Origin: Rhizobium oryziradicis
Lineage (GTDB): Bacteria > Pseudomonadota > Alphaproteobacteria > Rhizobiales > Rhizobiaceae
DNA length: 64,000 nt
Reading direction: 5' to 3'
Assembly: GCF_001939045.1 (NCBI RefSeq)
Contig: NZ_MKIM01000027.1
Coordinates: 806,001-870,000, forward strand
Positions 18,335 to 28,048 of this stretch are shown one piece after another; within the stretch, counting starts at the first letter, position 1, and every line of letters starts with the position of its first letter. The notes under the pieces are model-generated. The model was not told the origin of the DNA and ran no database searches. It saw only the letters and a program-made list of their open reading frames with translations. Made by a program: the position numbers and the translations under genes.

Positions 18335-18528
18335 TTTTCCCGCATTTTTTCACATTTCAGTTTGATTGTAATGGATTGAATTTACGTTTGTTTTGGCTGT
18401 CCTGCGTGTTTAAGGGGGAGGAAATCTGCATCACGTGTCATTTTTCCTTTGCGTGGCGAAAAACGGGTGCTATAGAGACCCGCGCTCCGGCGGTTTCATG
18501 CAAATGTCGCATGAAGTTCTGATGGATC

Positions 18529-18613
<85 letters not shown>

Positions 18614-18876
18614 GAATGTAACGCAAGAGGGCTATGGGGCGGGAATGGTATCATTCCGGCCCTTCACCTGTTAGCGCCATTTTGCCTGGAAAGATATTCG
18701 AGGGGCAGAATGCTTAAGATTTGCCAAGAGGCCGCGTCCGGGAAAAGTCCGACGTCGCGCTCAGAAAAGTCACCGACCGATCGATCACGGTCGTCATGAA
18801 ACCAAGGTTGTCCGAGGAGGGCGACCAAGAAACCAACGGGGGCCGTGCACGGTCGCCGCGACACGAAGGTTACAAC

Positions 18877-20337
18877 ATGCAGGTTATCGAAACGCTCGCT
18901 GAAGGGCTGAAGCGCGAACTGAAGATCATCATTCCGGCCGCTGACATGGAAGCTCAGATGAATGAGCGCCTTGCCGACGTGAAGGACAAGGTTAAGATCA
19001 ATGGTTTCCGTCCGGGCAAGGTGCCTGCTGGTCATCTGAAGAAGATGTACGGCAAGTCTGTTATGGCTGAACTGGTCAACGAAATCGTTCGTGAGCGTCC
19101 TTCGACCATTCTGTCCGAGCGTGGCGAAAAGTCTGCGACCCAGCCTGAAGTGGCGATGACGGAAGACGAAGCTCAGGCTGAAAAGATCCTGAACGCTGAA
19201 GCCGATTTCGAATTCACGCTGTCCTATGAAGTTATTCCCGCAATCGAATTGAAGCCAGTGGATGGCATCAAGGTTGAGCGTGAAGTTGTTGAAGTGTCGG
19301 AAGACGAAGTCAACGAGCAGATCCTGAAGATTGCTGAGAGCGCCCGCTCTTTTGCAGCCAAGGACGGTGTTGCTGAAGACGGCGACCGCGTCACCATGGA
19401 CTACCTCGGCAAGGTTGACGGCGTTGCTTTCGACGGCGGCAAGGACGAAGATGCAGAGCTGGTGATTGGCTCTAACCGCTTCATCCCTGGCTTTGAAGAG
19501 CAGCTCAAGGGCTTGAAGGCTGGCGACGAGAAGGTGATCAACGTCACGTTCCCAACCGAATATCCAGCTGCAAACCTGGCTGGCAAGGACGCAACCTTCG
19601 ACATCACTGTCAAGGAAGTTGCAGCACCTGCAGCCCAGGAAATCAACGATGAACTGGCCACCAAGCTTGGTCTGGAATCGGTTGACAAGCTGAAGGAAAT
19701 CGTTCGCGGCCAGATCGAAAGCCAGTATGGCAACGTGACACGCCAGAAGGTGAAGCGTCAGATTCTTGATCAGCTCGACGAGATGTACAAGTTCGAAGCA
19801 CCTTCGCGTCTGGTTGAAGCCGAGTTTGAAAACATCTGGCGTCAGATCAACACCGATCTCGCTCAGTCCGGCAAGACCTTTGAAGACGAAGACACAACGG
19901 AAGAAGCCGCTCGCGAAGAATATCGCACGCTGGCTGAACGCCGCGTTCGTCTCGGCCTCGTTCTGTCCGAGATCGGCGAAAAGGCCGCTATCGAAGTGAC
20001 CGAAGAAGAAATGCAGCGCGCACTTTACGCTCAGTTGCAGCAGTTCCCAGGTCAGGAAAAGCAGATCATCGACTTCTTCCGCAACACCCCCGGCGCTTCT
20101 GCATCGCTGCGCGCTCCGATCTTTGAAGAAAAGGTCATGGACAAGCTGATCGCTGAAGTGAACGTGACGGACAAGACCGTGACGAAGGAAGAGCTGCTGG
20201 CTGAAGACGAAGACGGCGATGACGCAAAGCCTGCCAAGAAGAAGGCAAAGAAGGCCACTGCTGAAGGCGAAGAAGCCGCTCCGAAGAAGAAGGCTGCCCC
20301 TAAGAAGAAGGCTGCTGCTGAAGGCGACGCTGAATAA
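18877..20337 (+). CDS. tig: Trigger factor, ribosome-associated chaperone
   Basis: 486 residues. The N-terminal ribosome-binding domain has the signature [17 protein letters not shown] at about 44-60. The FKBP-type prolyl isomerase domain (about 160-250) has [20 protein letters not shown] helical substrate-cradle domain follows. The last 35 or so residues are a Lys/Ala/Glu tail with repeated KKKA units. The chaperone binds nascent chains at the ribosome exit. The ATG at 18877 matches the family; the open frame upstream is not credible coding sequence. Codon use (GAA, AAG, CTG) looks that of a highly expressed gene. Confidence 0.96.
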   Translation: MQVIETLAEGLKRELKIIIPAADMEAQMNERLADVKDKVKINGFRPGKVPAGHLKKMYGKSVMAELVNEIVRERPSTILSERGEKSATQPEVAMTEDEAQAEKILNAEADFEFTLSYEVIPAIELKPVDGIKVEREVVEVSEDEVNEQILKIAESARSFAAKDGVAEDGDRVTMDYLGKVDGVAFDGGKDEDAELVIGSNRFIPGFEEQLKGLKAGDEKVINVTFPTEYPAANLAGKDATFDITVKEVAAPAAQEINDELATKLGLESVDKLKEIVRGQIESQYGNVTRQKVKRQILDQLDEMYKFEAPSRLVEAEFENIWRQINTDLAQSGKTFEDEDTTEEAAREEYRTLAERRVRLGLVLSEIGEKAAIEVTEEEMQRALYAQLQQFPGQEKQIIDFFRNTPGASASLRAPIFEEKVMDKLIAEVNVTDKTVTKEELLAEDEDGDDAKPAKKKAKKATAEGEEAAPKKKAAPKKKAAAEGDAE

Positions 20338-20358
20338 TCTGTCCTACAGATAAAACCG

Positions 20359-20388
20359 AAAAGGCCGTCCATTGGGCGGCCTTTTTGT
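20359..20388 (+). terminator. Terminator of tig
   Basis: Stem AAGGCCGTCC with GGGCGGCCTT around a three-base loop, followed by a T run. Begins about 20 bases after the stop. Confidence 0.85.
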
Positions 20389-20463
20389 TTGTCTACGACA
20401 CTGTTGCCAAAAATCGGAACCGGTTCGCTGTAGCTCTTTATTTTTGTTTTCGCATCGAATTTA

Positions 20464-20490
20464 TCCGAAAACCGGTTGCCAGTTTTCGGA
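20464..20490. repeat. RIME-like intergenic hairpin
   Basis: Arms TCCGAAAAC (20464-20472) and GTTTTCGGA (20482-20490). The surrounding 20408-20510 also contains an AACCGGTT word and GCTGTAGCTC twice. This looks like a rhizobial intergenic mosaic repeat between tig and the convergent CLC gene. Confidence 0.55.
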
Positions 20491-20602
20491 CCAAAGCTGT
20501 AGCTCCAAAAGCCGGCAAGTGCTTGGTTCGGGGCAAGAGTTCGGCCGATTGGTAGGCCCGAGCTCTTGCCCTCTTGTCACGGCACGGTCTGGCTGATGAC
20601 CG

Positions 20603-21931
20603 TCAGGATTTGGACGCTGGCGTTTGCGCTTTTGTGTTCAAAACCAGCTTCGCTACACCCAATTTCTGCGCTTTGTAAATGCCCATATGGCCACTGCATA
20701 GATAGGCCACAAAGCAGGCTACGGCGAGATAGGCGGAGTGTGTGGCTCCAAACAGCTCAATGCCCATGATCAGGCAGGCCAGTGGCGTGTTGGTGGCACC
20801 GGCAAAAACAGCAACAAAACCGAGTCCGGCGAACAGGTCTGGCGGTGCACCCAGCACGCCCGCGACCGCGCTGCCAAGGCCTGCGCCGATGAAAAACAAC
20901 GGTGTGACTTCACCGCCCTTGAAGCCCGCGCTGAGGGTGATCACCGTGAAAATCAGCTTCCATGCCCAGCTCCAATAATCGATGACATCGGGGTGAAAGA
21001 AGGTGGAGATGGTGATGTCATGGGGGTTGGGCGACCAAACGCCAAGGCCCAGATAGCTGCGTGTGCCTAAGAGATAGACAAGAGCCAGCAAAATGAGGCT
21101 GGCCAGCACGGGCCGCAGCGGCGCAAAGGGCAGGAGGCGTTTATAGAGCGATGATGCAAAATGCGCGGAACGGGCAAAAAGCTGCGCAGCCAAGCCAAAG
21201 GCGATGCCTGCAATGGCCGTCTTGAGCAGCAAAAGCGCATCCAGGTTAAAGGTTTCGGGTGTGCTCAAACTGCCAAAGGTGATGGCATAATGCGTGTGGC
21301 CAATGCCCCAGGCATGACAGGTCCAATCGGCCACAAGGGCGGCAAACAGCGACGGCAAAAGCGCGTCATATTGCATGCGGCCAATGGTTAGCACCTCCAG
21401 CGCAAACACGGCTCCGGCAATGGGTGTGCCGAACACGGCCCCAAAGCCCGCAGCAATCCCCGCCATCAGCACAATGCGGGTATCGTCTGGCGTTAGCCGG
21501 AAGAGCCGAGCAAAGGCACTGGCCAGACTGCCGCCCACTTGCACCGCAGTTCCTTCTCGGCCAGCCGAGCCACCGACAAGGTGGGTTAACACCGTTGTCA
21601 CCAGAATGAACGGGGCCATGCGCAAAGGCACGCCGCCGCCGGGCTGATGAATCTGGTCGATAATCAGATTGTTACCGGCTTCAACGGTTGTTCCAAATTT
21701 TTGATAGGCGAAAACCATGGCAAAGCCTGCCATAGGCATGGCGTAGATCAGCCATGGAAATTCAAATCGCGCTCTTGTGGCTTGGTCCAGTCCCCAGAGA
21801 AAAGCAGCGACCAGCGAGCCGACAAGAATGGCCATGGGCACGAGAATGGCAATCCATTTTGTCAGGCTGCGCAATTGATGAAGGCGTGGGATGATAAAGA
21901 TTGATAACGCCTTCATAGGTATGCGCTCCAA
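20603..21931 (-). CDS. CLC family transporter, fluoride-exporting type (CLC-F)
   Basis: 442 residues, about ten membrane helices. [18 protein letters not shown] has the gating glutamate with the GREGT form rather than GREGP of chloride CLCs. The first selectivity loop reads AGNNLIIDQ instead of GSGIP, and [15 protein letters not shown] is the late conserved block. These substitutions, plus a fluoride riboswitch directly upstream on the same strand, point to a F-/H+ antiporter protecting the cell from fluoride. Start choices are 21931 and an ATG five codons later (MKALSIF). It stands alone, convergent with tig. Confidence 0.9.
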   Translation of the reverse strand: MERIPMKALSIFIIPRLHQLRSLTKWIAILVPMAILVGSLVAAFLWGLDQATRARFEFPWLIYAMPMAGFAMVFAYQKFGTTVEAGNNLIIDQIHQPGGGVPLRMAPFILVTTVLTHLVGGSAGREGTAVQVGGSLASAFARLFRLTPDDTRIVLMAGIAAGFGAVFGTPIAGAVFALEVLTIGRMQYDALLPSLFAALVADWTCHAWGIGHTHYAITFGSLSTPETFNLDALLLLKTAIAGIAFGLAAQLFARSAHFASSLYKRLLPFAPLRPVLASLILLALVYLLGTRSYLGLGVWSPNPHDITISTFFHPDVIDYWSWAWKLIFTVITLSAGFKGGEVTPLFFIGAGLGSAVAGVLGAPPDLFAGLGFVAVFAGATNTPLACLIMGIELFGATHSAYLAVACFVAYLCSGHMGIYKAQKLGVAKLVLNTKAQTPASKS

Positions 21932-21981
21932 ACGGACTTTATGGATTGTAGGGGAAGAAAAATCAGGATTCTAGACAAGCT

Positions 21982-22006
21982 TCTACTCCTTCGCGTGTTG
22001 GCGTTG
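21982..22006 (-). promoter_or_regulatory. Possible expression platform of the fluoride riboswitch
   Basis: On the minus strand CTACTC, at the 3' edge of the aptamer, can pair with GAGTAG inside AAGGAGTAG, about 20 bases further on. This would let ligand-dependent folding change access to a purine-rich stretch. The stretch is about 50-60 bases from the start codon, so the mechanism is uncertain. Confidence 0.4.
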
Positions 22007-22074
22007 AGTAGGAGTCATCAGCTTCTTCAAGGAAGCGGTTCGGCTTGATGCCAGGCAGAATCCATTACCGATGG
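22006..22074 (-). promoter_or_regulatory. Fluoride riboswitch (crcB motif)
   Basis: Read on the minus strand: GGTAATGGATTCTGCC, then AACCGCT, a short helix, and GCTGATGACTCCTAC. These are the conserved blocks of the crcB-motif aptamer in order and spacing (pseudoknot half GGNNATG, the AACCGC core, and CTGATGACTCCTAC). It lies about 75 bases upstream of the CLC-F start on the same strand. Confidence 0.92.
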
Positions 22075-22331
22075 GAGAGATACTTGGTTTCATTTGCGCC
22101 TGTCAATATCCCCCTTGGGGGTGTGGTTGACCAGCAGTTGTTCTTTATGAAATTTTGTTATCACTTCGTCGTGTAGTGGAAAAAATCCAGTTTTTTCCGA
22201 ATGGTTAGGTAAAACCCGTCATGATGCTGTCACGTTATTGCCGTTAAGCCGTCTTTTGTGATCAGGAAAGCTGGACCCTCCTTCCTGGCCTCAAGACGTA
22301 TCTTTCCTTCTCTGTGCCGAAGGGCTCAACC
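22075..22331. other. Intergenic region before the ABC transporter genes
   Basis: Holds the outward promoters for the fluoride riboswitch/CLC-F unit (minus) and the ABC operon (plus). A GAAGGG ribosome site precedes the permease start at 22332. I see no further gene or known riboswitch in it. Confidence 0.45.
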
Positions 22332-24065
22332 ATGGCATCTCATAAACATGCACCGCTCGCGGTTCGCCAATCCCTGCTTCTTAGCCTTTGGAACGTGATG
22401 GCGCTGCTGCTGGTGGTTGGCGTCATCGTTCTTATTGCCTATGGTGCTGATGTTGCAACAGAACCATTGACGGCGCTGGATATTGCGCCGCTGTCGCTTG
22501 ATCCGGCAAATTTGCCGATTTATGCCGTGCGCACCATGCTTCGCATGTTGGCAGCCATTGTGTTTTCGCTGATTTTTACCTTCCTCTTTGCCACCGTTGC
22601 CGCCCGAAGCAGGCGGGCTGAAATGGTGATGATTCCCATTTTGGATATCTTGCAGTCGGTCCCCATTCTGGGCTTTCTGACATTCACCGTCACATTCTTT
22701 CTCAATCTCTTTCCCGGACGGGTGTTGGGCGCGGAGCTGGCTTCGGTGTTTGCAATTTTCACCAGTCAGGCCTGGAACATGACATTCAGCATGTATCAAT
22801 CCATGCGCAGTCAGCCACGCGATCTGGAAGAGGTTTCGAGCAGTTTTCATCTCAGCGGCTGGCAGCGGTTTTGGCGGCTTGATGTGCCGTTTGCCATGCC
22901 GGGATTGGTGTGGAATGCGATGATGTCCATGTCGGGCGGCTGGTTTTTCGTGGTTGCTTCTGAAGCAATCACCGTGGGTGATACCACGGTGACGTTGCCC
23001 GGCGTTGGCTCCTACGTGGCGCTGGCCATCAAGCAACAGGATATTTGGGCCATTGGCTATGCCATTGCGGCCATGCTGGCCGTGATTATCATCTATGACC
23101 AGTTTCTGTTTCGCCCGCTCGTGGCCTGGGCCGATAAATTTCGGTTTGAAACAACATCATCCGGCCCCGGTCCAAAATCCTGGATGCTGGATCTTTTGCG
23201 CCGCGCGCGGATTATTCGTGTGCTGACAGCGCCGATTGGCTGGCTCAGCCATGTGATCTGGAATCTGCGGTTTCCCTCATTTGTGGTGTTCAAACCTTCC
23301 AGTGCTCAAGCCAAACCATCGGTGATGCTTGACCGCCTTTGGGTGACGTTGATTTTCATCGGCGCGATCTTTGCCGGTTATCTCAGCTATAATTATCTGC
23401 GTGGCACGATCGGCTGGAGCGAGGTGGGGATTGCTGTTGTCGATGGCTTTATCACGCTGTTGCGGGTGATTGTGCTGATTGTTCTGGCCACCCTGGTCTG
23501 GGTGCCAATTGGTGTGTGGATTGGCCTGCGGCCAAAGCTGGCTGAAAGGGTGCAGCCCTTGGCGCAGTTTCTGGCGGCTTTCCCGGCCAATTTGGCCTTT
23601 CCGGTCTTTGTTGTGGTGATTGTACGCTATGGGTTGAACGCCGATATCTGGCTCAGCCCGCTGATGATCCTTGGCACGCAATGGTATATTTTGTTCAATG
23701 TCATTGCTGGGGCCTCGGCCTTTCCGGGCGATTTGAAAGAGGCGGCGCGCAGCTTTCATATCAAGGGTTGGCGCTGGTGGTTCAAGGTCGTGCTGCCCGG
23801 CGTGTTTCCCTATTATGTCACGGGCGGCATTACCGCATCGGGCGGGTCATGGAATGCCAGTATCGTTGCCGAGGTGGCCAGTTGGGGCACCACGCAGCTC
23901 TCCACGCCGGGGCTTGGCTCTTACATTGCCAATGCCACCACACAAGGCGATTTTCCGCGCGTGGTGCTTGGCATCATCGTGATGTGCACGTTTGTGACAC
24001 TGTTCAATCGCCTGTTCTGGCGTCCGCTCTATGAGCTTGGCGAGCGTCGCCTGCGCGTCAATTGA
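22332..24065 (+). CDS. ABC transporter permease with two fused permease domains (NitT/TauT type)
   Basis: 577 residues. Two binding-protein-dependent permease domains lie in tandem, about 65-270 and 340-570, separated by a charged linker. Both EAA-type loops are visible: DLEEVSSSFHLSGWQRFWRL and DLKEAARSFHIKGWRWWFKV. Membrane segments number about twelve. The ATG at 22332 has GAAGGG ten bases upstream; an upstream in-frame start is weaker. It forms an operon with the ATPase gene at 24147. No substrate-binding protein gene lies beside it, so the substrate (possibly sulfonate-, nitrate- or bicarbonate-like) is unknown. Confidence 0.92.
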   Translation: MASHKHAPLAVRQSLLLSLWNVMALLLVVGVIVLIAYGADVATEPLTALDIAPLSLDPANLPIYAVRTMLRMLAAIVFSLIFTFLFATVAARSRRAEMVMIPILDILQSVPILGFLTFTVTFFLNLFPGRVLGAELASVFAIFTSQAWNMTFSMYQSMRSQPRDLEEVSSSFHLSGWQRFWRLDVPFAMPGLVWNAMMSMSGGWFFVVASEAITVGDTTVTLPGVGSYVALAIKQQDIWAIGYAIAAMLAVIIIYDQFLFRPLVAWADKFRFETTSSGPGPKSWMLDLLRRARIIRVLTAPIGWLSHVIWNLRFPSFVVFKPSSAQAKPSVMLDRLWVTLIFIGAIFAGYLSYNYLRGTIGWSEVGIAVVDGFITLLRVIVLIVLATLVWVPIGVWIGLRPKLAERVQPLAQFLAAFPANLAFPVFVVVIVRYGLNADIWLSPLMILGTQWYILFNVIAGASAFPGDLKEAARSFHIKGWRWWFKVVLPGVFPYYVTGGITASGGSWNASIVAEVASWGTTQLSTPGLGSYIANATTQGDFPRVVLGIIVMCTFVTLFNRLFWRPLYELGERRLRVN

Positions 24066-24076
24066 TCATGTCAATT

Positions 24077-24103
24077 GATCGTGGCGAGGCGCTTGCCACG
24101 ATC
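24077..24103 (+). other. Intercistronic hairpin in the ABC operon
   Basis: Perfect nine-base arms GATCGTGGC and GCCACGATC without a T-tract, between permease and ATPase genes. Probably an mRNA stabiliser or a partial attenuator. Confidence 0.5.
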
Positions 24104-24146
24104 ATCTCCCCTGTTTTGAACACTCTTATCTCGAAAGATCGCGCCC

Positions 24147-25457
24147 ATGTCTGATCTGTCCACCAAGGCTCCGCTCGTTCGTATCCATCAGGTCAGCCGC
24201 TCTTTTCCCAAGGGCAGCGGGACCGATGTGGTTGTGTTGGAAAATGTTGATCTAACCATCAAGGAAGGCGAAATTGTTGGTCTGCTGGGTCGCTCCGGCT
24301 CCGGCAAGTCAACGCTTTTGCGTATTATTGCCGGTCTCATTCCGCCCTCGTCAGGAAAGGCGCAGAGCTGCGGCAAGGACATTGTTGGACCGCCTGATGG
24401 CATTGCCATGGTGTTCCAATCCTTTGCACTGTTTCCATGGCTCACCGTGTTGCAAAATGTGGAGCTGGGGCTTGAGGCACAAGGGGTGAATAGCACGGAG
24501 CGCCGCTCACGCGCTCTGGCAGCCATCGACCTGATTGGCCTTGATGGCTTTGAAAATGCTTACCCCAAGGAATTGTCGGGCGGCATGCGCCAGCGCGTTG
24601 GCTTTGCGCGGGCGCTTGTGGTGCATCCTGATCTGATGTTGATGGATGAGCCATTCTCGGCGCTTGATGTGCTCACAGCCGAAACCCTGCGGACGGACAT
24701 GATCGACCTTTGGATTGAAGGTCGCCTGCCGATTAAATCCGTGCTGATCGTCACCCATAACATCGAAGAAGCGGTGCTGATGTGCGATCGCATTCTGGTG
24801 TTTTCTTCCAATCCCGGTCGCGTTGCGTCGGAGTTGAAGGTCGATTTACCGCATCCGCGCAACCGGCTTGATCCCATCTTTCGCCAATTGGTCGATAGCA
24901 TTTACGCGCAGATGACCAACCGTGCCGAGCCACGCCAACCCGCAATGGATGGTATTCATGGCACAGGCGTCGGCATGGTTTTGGAGCACGTTTCCACCAA
25001 CGTGCTCTCAGGTTTGATTGAGGCTGTTGCTGGCCCGCATTACAATGGCAAGGCGGATCTGCCGGTTCTGGCAAGCGCGTTGCAGCTGGGCACAGAAGAA
25101 ATATTCCACCTCGGCGAGGCGCTGCAGCTGCTGCGGTTTGCGCAGATGAGCGAGGGGGATCTGGTGCTGACCGATATTGGCAAGCGCTTTGCCCATATGG
25201 ATACGGATGCGCGCAAAAAGCTCTTTGCCGAGCATCTGGTGGCCTATGTGCCGATTGTCGGTCTTATTCGCCGCGTGCTGGACGAGCGGCCATCGCATAC
25301 GGCACCAGCAATGCGCTTTCGAACAGAGCTGGAAGACTACATGCAGGAAGATCAGGCGGCGGAAACCATGAAAACGGTTGTTTCCTGGTCGCGCTATGCC
25401 GAGCTGTTTGCCTATGACGAACATTCGGAAATGTTCAGTCTGGAAAATCCAAGCTGA
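24147..25457 (+). CDS. ABC transporter ATPase with C-terminal AAA-associated domain
   Basis: 436 residues. Walker A GRSGSGKSTLLRI (about 47-59), signature LSGGMRQRVGFARAL, Walker B LMLMDEPFSALD, and the H-loop VTHNIEEAV are all intact. The C-terminal 150 residues match the AAA-associated domain found on NitT/TauT-type ATPases (DLPVLASALQLGTEEIFHLG, then SEGDLVLTDIGKRFAHMD). It energises the two-domain permease encoded just upstream. The C-terminal domain is likely regulatory. Confidence 0.93.
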   Translation: MSDLSTKAPLVRIHQVSRSFPKGSGTDVVVLENVDLTIKEGEIVGLLGRSGSGKSTLLRIIAGLIPPSSGKAQSCGKDIVGPPDGIAMVFQSFALFPWLTVLQNVELGLEAQGVNSTERRSRALAAIDLIGLDGFENAYPKELSGGMRQRVGFARALVVHPDLMLMDEPFSALDVLTAETLRTDMIDLWIEGRLPIKSVLIVTHNIEEAVLMCDRILVFSSNPGRVASELKVDLPHPRNRLDPIFRQLVDSIYAQMTNRAEPRQPAMDGIHGTGVGMVLEHVSTNVLSGLIEAVAGPHYNGKADLPVLASALQLGTEEIFHLGEALQLLRFAQMSEGDLVLTDIGKRFAHMDTDARKKLFAEHLVAYVPIVGLIRRVLDERPSHTAPAMRFRTELEDYMQEDQAAETMKTVVSWSRYAELFAYDEHSEMFSLENPS

Positions 25458-25485
25458 CGCCTAATTTTAGACGTCGGTCAGCTGA

Positions 25486-25695
25486 TCAGCCTTTGTCGGA
25501 TTTGGCCGCGACTTGAGCGAGAGCAATTGCATCTTGCTCAAGGCGTAAAGCCCGCAGGCGCGCAGTCTTTTCATTGCGCGCTGTTGCCACGGCGTCGATT
25601 TCTGAAACAACGCGGTTGCGCGATAGGTGCTGGGTCTGGGTGAGGCTGAAAGCGGCTTCGGCGCGTTCACGGTTCTTGCTGATGTGCTCAGTCAT
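25486..25695 (-). CDS. Conserved small hypothetical protein
   Basis: 69 residues starting MTEHISKNRERAEAAFSLTQ, strongly helical and rich in Arg, Glu and Ala (EIDAVATARNEKTARLRALR). No signal or membrane segment. I believe similar proteins occur in Rhizobiaceae, but I assign no function. The start at 25695 is preceded by a purine-rich AGGAAACACCC; the open frame continues upstream without a plausible start. It lies downstream of the cspA terminator on the same strand. Confidence 0.65.
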   Translation of the reverse strand: MTEHISKNRERAEAAFSLTQTQHLSRNRVVSEIDAVATARNEKTARLRALRLEQDAIALAQVAAKSDKG

Positions 25696-25803
25696 GGGTG
25701 TTTCCTGTGTTGAGTAGCGGTTTTGCTGCAAATTTGAAATTTTGCGCTGTCTTATGGGCGTTTGACAAAACGCAGGCGCTGTATTTGCCAAAAAGGTCAG
25801 GCC

Positions 25804-25833
25804 AAAAAAAAGGTCAGGCAAGATGCCTGACCT
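25804..25833 (-). terminator. Terminator of cspA
   Basis: Stem AGGTCAGGC and GCCTGACCT (25811-25833) followed on the minus strand by a run of T (25804-25810). Confidence 0.9.
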
Positions 25834-25895
25834 CATGATTCATTCTTTTCGCGTTGATGCCAGTACATCCGTGGTCACCGGCAACAAAAACTGTT

Positions 25896-26105
25896 TTAGG
25901 CAGCCTTAAGCTGACCTGCGGACATCTTGCCCGACTTGTTGTCGCGTTCCAGCTCAAAGCCGATCTTTTGGCCTTCGATGAGCTCGCGCATACCGGCGCG
26001 CTCTACAGCGGAGATGTGCACGAAAACGTCTGCGCTACCGTCGTCTGGCTGAATGAAGCCGAAGCCTTTTGTGGAATTAAACCATTTTACTGTGCCAGTG
26101 GTCAT
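25896..26105 (-). CDS. cspA: Cold-shock domain protein (CspA family)
   Basis: 69 residues. RNP1 KGFGFIQPD and RNP2 DVFVHISAV are intact in a single five-strand cold-shock domain. It binds single-stranded RNA and DNA and melts mRNA structure in the cytoplasm. Start [10 protein letters not shown] at 26105 fits the family, with a GAAAGGGTTCGTT leader. The 5' region to about 26380 has no gene and may be a long cold-responsive leader, usual for cspA. A strong terminator follows. Confidence 0.96.
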   Translation of the reverse strand: MTTGTVKWFNSTKGFGFIQPDDGSADVFVHISAVERAGMRELIEGQKIGFELERDNKSGKMSAGQLKAA

Positions 26106-26381
26106 AACGAACCCTTTCAATAGCAAGATTATAGGAAGGTCCGTGCAATGCAGGGGCCTTATTCGCTTCGATTTTTGAAGGGTAATTTCGTCAGAGTTGC
26201 ACAGAGTGCCAGCAACAACAATATCAAACAAACAATTATCGATAAGGCTTTATAACAGCCTTATCGTCTTCTGTCCAATTTATATTTCCGCCCCGTAAAG
26301 TGACCCGGTAAACCGGCATTTTCCGAGACTCGATATTATGGCGTCAATTTCGAGATTGAGGCTAAATTCACTATTGGAAAT

Positions 26382-27785
26382 TCAAGCCTTTTTCACCAGC
26401 TCGCCCATTCTGTTCCAGGCATCCAGACCCGCAATCTTATAGGCTTCCGCCAAGGTCGGGTAGTTGAAGGTGTTTTCGACAAAATATTCCACGGTGCCTT
26501 TGAGGTTGAGAACGGCTTGGCCTATATGCACGAGTTCGGTGGCACCTTCGCCAACAATATGCACACCCAGCAGGCGGCGGGTTTTGAGCGAGAAGATCAT
26601 TTTCAGCATGCCGCTATCAAGCCCCATGATATGGCCGCGCGAGGTTTCGCGAAAATGGGCAATGCCGCATTCGTAAGGAATATTGCGTTGCTGCACTTCT
26701 TCTTCGGTCAGGCCGCAGGTGGAAATTTCCGGCACGGCATAGATACCATAGGGAAAATATTGCGGCGGCTCGCTGGAATGGGCGCCCACAGCATGGCGGG
26801 CGGCAATGCGGCCCTGTTCCATGGAGGTCGAGGCAAGACTTGGAAAGCCAACCACGTCGCCGGCTGCGTAGATGTTGGGTACAGTCGTCTGGAAGGTCTC
26901 CGGGTTGACCTTGAGGCGGCCACGGCTATCAGCCTGCAGGCCGCAGGCTGCCAGATTGAGCGTATCGGTTGCGCCAACACGACCCGCCGCAAACAGCACC
27001 ATTTCAGCATTGAGCACACGGCCACTTTTCAACGTGACACGACACTTACCATCGTCCTTTTCCACCTTGTCGGCAGATTGGCCAAAAATCAGCTTCATAT
27101 TGCGATCGCGAAGCTGGTAGGTAAAATCCTCGACAATTTCCTTGTCGATAAAGTCCAACATGCTGTCGCGTGGTTCAACCACCGTCACCTGGGTATCTAG
27201 CGCGCTGAAAATTGTGGCGTATTCGATGCCAATAACACCGGCACCGATCACCACCATAGAGCGCGGGACGTCCTTGATATTCAAGATATCATCGCTGTCG
27301 AGAATGGTTTCGCCATCAAACGGAATATGCTCTGGCCGATGCGGCCGTGTGCCCACAGCGAGCAGAATGGCGGCGGCAGTGACGCGGGCAATTTCGCCGT
27401 CGTCCTTTTTGATCTCAATGGTGTTGGCATCAATAAAAGTCGCCGTGCCACGCATTTGCTGCACGCGATTGCGCGAAAACTGATGCTCAAGCACATCCAC
27501 TTCATGATCAAGCGTGATGAGCAGGCGGCGGCGAAGGTCGGCTGCACTGATTTCCTGCTTCACCCGGTAGGAGCGGCCATAAAAGCCGCGCTCGCGCCAG
27601 CCGGTGAGGTTGAGCGCCGTCTCGCGAAGTGTTTTCGAAGGAATTGTGCCTGTATGCACAGAAACGCCGCCAACCCGGCCTCCGCGCTCAATAACCAGAA
27701 CTGACTTCGAGAGCTTTGCGGCCTGAATGGCTGCTCTGCGGCCTGCGGGGCCGCTGCCGATGACAACGAGATCATACTGGTACAT
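26382..27785 (-). CDS. sthA: Soluble pyridine nucleotide transhydrogenase (SthA)
   Basis: 467 residues, the usual length. FAD-binding GSGPAGRRAAIQAAKL is at about 10-25. VSVHTGTIPSKTLRETAL replaces the redox disulfide of related lipoamide dehydrogenases with Val/Thr, the mark of SthA. The NAD-binding domain has VVIGAGVIGIEYATIF at about 178-193, and a C-terminal dimerisation domain (VENTFNYPTLAEAYKIA) follows. It balances NADPH and NADH pools. Monocistronic, with about 260 bases of AT-rich intergenic DNA upstream. Confidence 0.93.
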   Translation of the reverse strand: MYQYDLVVIGSGPAGRRAAIQAAKLSKSVLVIERGGRVGGVSVHTGTIPSKTLRETALNLTGWRERGFYGRSYRVKQEISAADLRRRLLITLDHEVDVLEHQFSRNRVQQMRGTATFIDANTIEIKKDDGEIARVTAAAILLAVGTRPHRPEHIPFDGETILDSDDILNIKDVPRSMVVIGAGVIGIEYATIFSALDTQVTVVEPRDSMLDFIDKEIVEDFTYQLRDRNMKLIFGQSADKVEKDDGKCRVTLKSGRVLNAEMVLFAAGRVGATDTLNLAACGLQADSRGRLKVNPETFQTTVPNIYAAGDVVGFPSLASTSMEQGRIAARHAVGAHSSEPPQYFPYGIYAVPEISTCGLTEEEVQQRNIPYECGIAHFRETSRGHIMGLDSGMLKMIFSLKTRRLLGVHIVGEGATELVHIGQAVLNLKGTVEYFVENTFNYPTLAEAYKIAGLDAWNRMGELVKKA

Positions 27786-28048
27786 AGTTTATCCTGTCTG
27801 GCGCTGTTTCAGCTTGGGGCTGATGGCGGTCATCTTACCCGAGGATTCTAACTGAATCGTTATTTTACATTGCGCCGCACATAAGACCAGAATTTAACGG
27901 GTTCAGATTTTTTTAAAGACACAGGCATGTGATTGCGAATGCGCTGATATGTGCGGTTCATAAAATGATTCAAGGCCTGTATAATCTGATTCAATATTTT
28001 GAATTAATATATTGATTATAAGTGTTAATCTGTGATTTTATTTTCGGA

